DNA of 7,704 nucleotides. Source: Planctomycetota bacterium (GTDB taxonomy: Bacteria; Planctomycetota; Planctomycetia; Planctomycetales; Planctomycetaceae). This document shows positions 6,531 through 7,704 of this stretch, piece by piece. The stretch spans positions 1 through 7,704 of the forward strand of contig JAEYWB010000300.1 of NCBI GenBank assembly GCA_023429275.1. The letters are read 5' to 3'. How positions within the stretch are numbered: position 1 is the stretch's first letter; every line of letters begins with the position of its first letter. The translations under genes and the position numbers were made by a program. The notes under the pieces are model-generated. The model had not been told where the DNA came from. It saw only the letters and a program-made list of their open reading frames with translations, and did not search any database.

Positions 6531-7541
6531 ATGAACTACCGACTGCTCCGCTGCACCGCCGCTGCCTGGGTCGCCCTGGGAGGATTCCGGACGCAGGATG
6601 CAGCGGCCGATGAGACTTACGATCCGCTAAGAGTCAGCGACCAGCCTGTCGCCGCCCCGATCGATCTGTCGGTCGACGACCGGACAAGAGACCGGGAGAT
6701 TCCGATTCGCGTCTACCTGCCGGCCCCGGCGAAAGAGCCGAAGGAAGCGCCCGTCGTCCTGTTCAGCCACGGGCTGGGAGGATCGCGGGAGATGAGCAGC
6801 TATCTCGGCAAGCACTGGGCGGCACGAGGCTATGTCGCCGTCTTCCTGCAGCATCCGGGGAGCGACACGTCGGTCTGGCGAGGCAAGCCCCTTGGGGAGC
6901 GGATGTCGGCCCTCAAGGGAGCCGCCGGCGGCCAGAACTACCTGCTGCGGGTCAAGGATGTTCCCGCGGTCCTCGACCAGCTCGATCGCTGGAACAAGGA
7001 GGAAGGGCACAATCTCCGGGGCCGGTTCGACCTCAAGCATGTCGGGATGTCCGGCCACTCGTTCGGTGCGGTGACGACGCAGGCGGTCAGCGGCCAGAGC
7101 CTGCCGCGCGGTGCGCAGCTCTTCAGTGATCCGCGGATCAAGGCGGCGATCGCGATGAGCCCGAGTGTCCCGTCGCGCGCCGGTGACCCGAAGTCCGTCT
7201 TCGGGAGTGTCGCGATCCCCTGGATGCTCATGACCGGCACGAACGACACCTCTCCAATCAACGACACGACGGTTGAGTCGCGCCTCGCGGTCTATCCGGC
7301 GCTTCCCCCGGGAGGGAAGTACGAAGTCGTCCTCGACGGGGCCGAGCACTCGGCCTTCACCGAGCGGCCCCTGCCCGGAGACTCGCAGAAGAGAAACCCG
7401 AACCACCACCGCGTCATCCTCGCCCTCTCGACCGCCTTCTGGGACAGCTACCTCTTCGACCGGAAGGAGGCGAAGGCCTGGCTCGATGGCGACGGCCCAC
7501 GGGCCGTGCTCGAAAAAGCGGACAGGTGGCAGCGGAAGTAG
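6531..7541 (+). CDS. Secreted alpha/beta hydrolase, dienelactone hydrolase/PAF-acetylhydrolase-like
   Basis: A 336-residue alpha/beta-hydrolase resembling predicted dienelactone hydrolases and platelet-activating-factor acetylhydrolase-type esterases. The N-terminus is hydrophobic after a short basic start (MNYRLLRCTAAAWVALGG) and could be a signal peptide ending near Ala26, though it is short of hydrophobic residues. The oxyanion strand motif is VVLFSHGLGG (75-84). The nucleophile elbow is GHSFG (175-179) with Ser177. The probable acid is Asp239 in MTGTNDTS, and the probable catalytic histidine is His273 in DGAEHSAF, so the triad looks complete. The ATG at 6531 has no clear Shine-Dalgarno, and a four-codon out-of-frame reading (6520-6534) overlaps it. 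It is divergent from the sulfatase across 132 bases and followed by a palindromic repeat. Family members cleave short-chain esters or lactones; the substrate here is unknown. A link to the intradiol dioxygenase by shared pathway is possible but not supported by gene order. Confidence 0.85.
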   Translation: MNYRLLRCTAAAWVALGGFRTQDAAADETYDPLRVSDQPVAAPIDLSVDDRTRDREIPIRVYLPAPAKEPKEAPVVLFSHGLGGSREMSSYLGKHWAARGYVAVFLQHPGSDTSVWRGKPLGERMSALKGAAGGQNYLLRVKDVPAVLDQLDRWNKEEGHNLRGRFDLKHVGMSGHSFGAVTTQAVSGQSLPRGAQLFSDPRIKAAIAMSPSVPSRAGDPKSVFGSVAIPWMLMTGTNDTSPINDTTVESRLAVYPALPPGGKYEVVLDGAEHSAFTERPLPGDSQKRNPNHHRVILALSTAFWDSYLFDRKEAKAWLDGDGPRAVLEKADRWQRK

Positions 7542-7550
7542 GAGGTTGGG

Positions 7551-7662
7551 TTAGAGGTTAGAGACGAGAGGTGAGAGAGAAGCCTCCGGTACGGAGCCCA
7601 CGGAGAGCGGTCGTGTCCAAACTCTTCTCTCTAACCTCTCACCACTCGTCTCTAACCTCTCC
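7551..7662. repeat. Imperfect palindrome built from 7-base TTAGAGG-like units
   Basis: The left arm (7551-7582) reads as four heptads, TTAGAGG, TTAGAGA, CGAGAGG, TGAGAGA, then GAAG. The right arm (7624-7662), read on the minus strand, is GGAGAGG, TTAGAGA, CGAGTGG, TGAGAGG, TTAGAGA, then GAAG. Sixteen bases pair perfectly (7553-7568 with 7645-7660), and the arms differ in length by exactly one heptad. The loop is 41 bases (7583-7623). It begins 9 bases after the hydrolase stop codon, so a transcript would end in a long hairpin, and it may work as a transcript end in both directions. It has no protein-coding look. The heptad gain or loss points to slippage in a repeat that also folds back on itself. 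Confidence 0.8.
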
Positions 7663-7704
7663 CGGCTTCATCGAGCAGCAGCATCACGAGCGACTGTTCC
7701 ATCT
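7652..7704 (-). CDS. Possible 3' end of a minus-strand gene (runs off right edge)
   Basis: One minus-strand frame stays open from the right edge to a TAG at 7654-7652 and reads MEQSLVMLLLDEAGRG over its last 16 codons; the other two minus frames close sooner. The amphipathic Leu/Glu-rich tail looks protein-like, and a gene converging on the hydrolase would fit the palindrome between them. The final codons and the stop lie inside the right arm of that repeat. With so little sequence no family can be named, and a chance frame is possible. Confidence 0.3.
   Translation of the reverse strand, partial: MEQSLVMLLLDEAGRG

Noticed and set aside
6520..6534. A four-codon reading (ATG ACC ATG CCA TGA) overlapping the hydrolase start, as a possible leader peptide
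   Set aside because: No Shine-Dalgarno, no attenuator structure and no regulatory codon run; overlap by chance is the simpler reading.
299..7541. An aromatic degradation cluster formed by the intradiol dioxygenase and the dienelactone hydrolase-like protein
   Set aside because: The two genes are more than 5 kb apart on opposite strands, with unrelated genes between. Both are predicted to be exported, and no muconate cycloisomerase, transporter or regulator is present.

Overview
The window looks like a piece of a planctomycete chromosome (order Planctomycetales or close relatives). This is inferred from gene content and style, not from a marker gene. The DNA is GC-rich. It carries an exported formylglycine sulfatase fused to EF-hands, a Tat-exported intradiol dioxygenase next to a secreted EF-hand protein, a two-half ABC-2-type permease, and short-unit palindromic repeats in the spacers. 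Gene starts include TTG, and Shine-Dalgarno (SD) sequences range from clear to absent.

Layout. Minus strand, in transcription order: an ABC-2-type membrane protein (2991 to 1288), a 290-base spacer, a Tat-dependent intradiol ring-cleavage dioxygenase (997 to 299), then a secreted EF-hand protein that starts at 234 and runs off the left edge. A 446-base spacer with a CACAGAG palindrome (3273-3388) separates the permease from a divergent plus-strand acyltransferase-3 family membrane protein (3438-4670). That gene converges on a minus-strand sulfatase with C-terminal EF-hands (6398 to 4737), with a small hairpin in the 66-base gap. The sulfatase diverges from a plus-strand secreted alpha/beta hydrolase (6531-7541). 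The right end holds a second palindrome built from 7-base units (7551-7662), and probably the last codons of a minus-strand gene.

How the genes fit together. No single pathway or classical operon is evident. Apart from the dioxygenase and EF-hand pair, which are 64 bases apart on one strand, neighbours are divergent, convergent or separated by long spacers. Four predicted products are exported (dioxygenase, EF-hand protein, sulfatase, hydrolase) and two are integral membrane proteins, so the region serves the cell envelope and periplasm. Sulfatase and EF-hand content suits the breakdown of sulfated polysaccharides, but no glycosidase or polysaccharide importer is present. I see no phage, transposase, CRISPR, tRNA or rRNA, and no convincing new multi-gene system. 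The least explained DNA is the two palindromic repeats.
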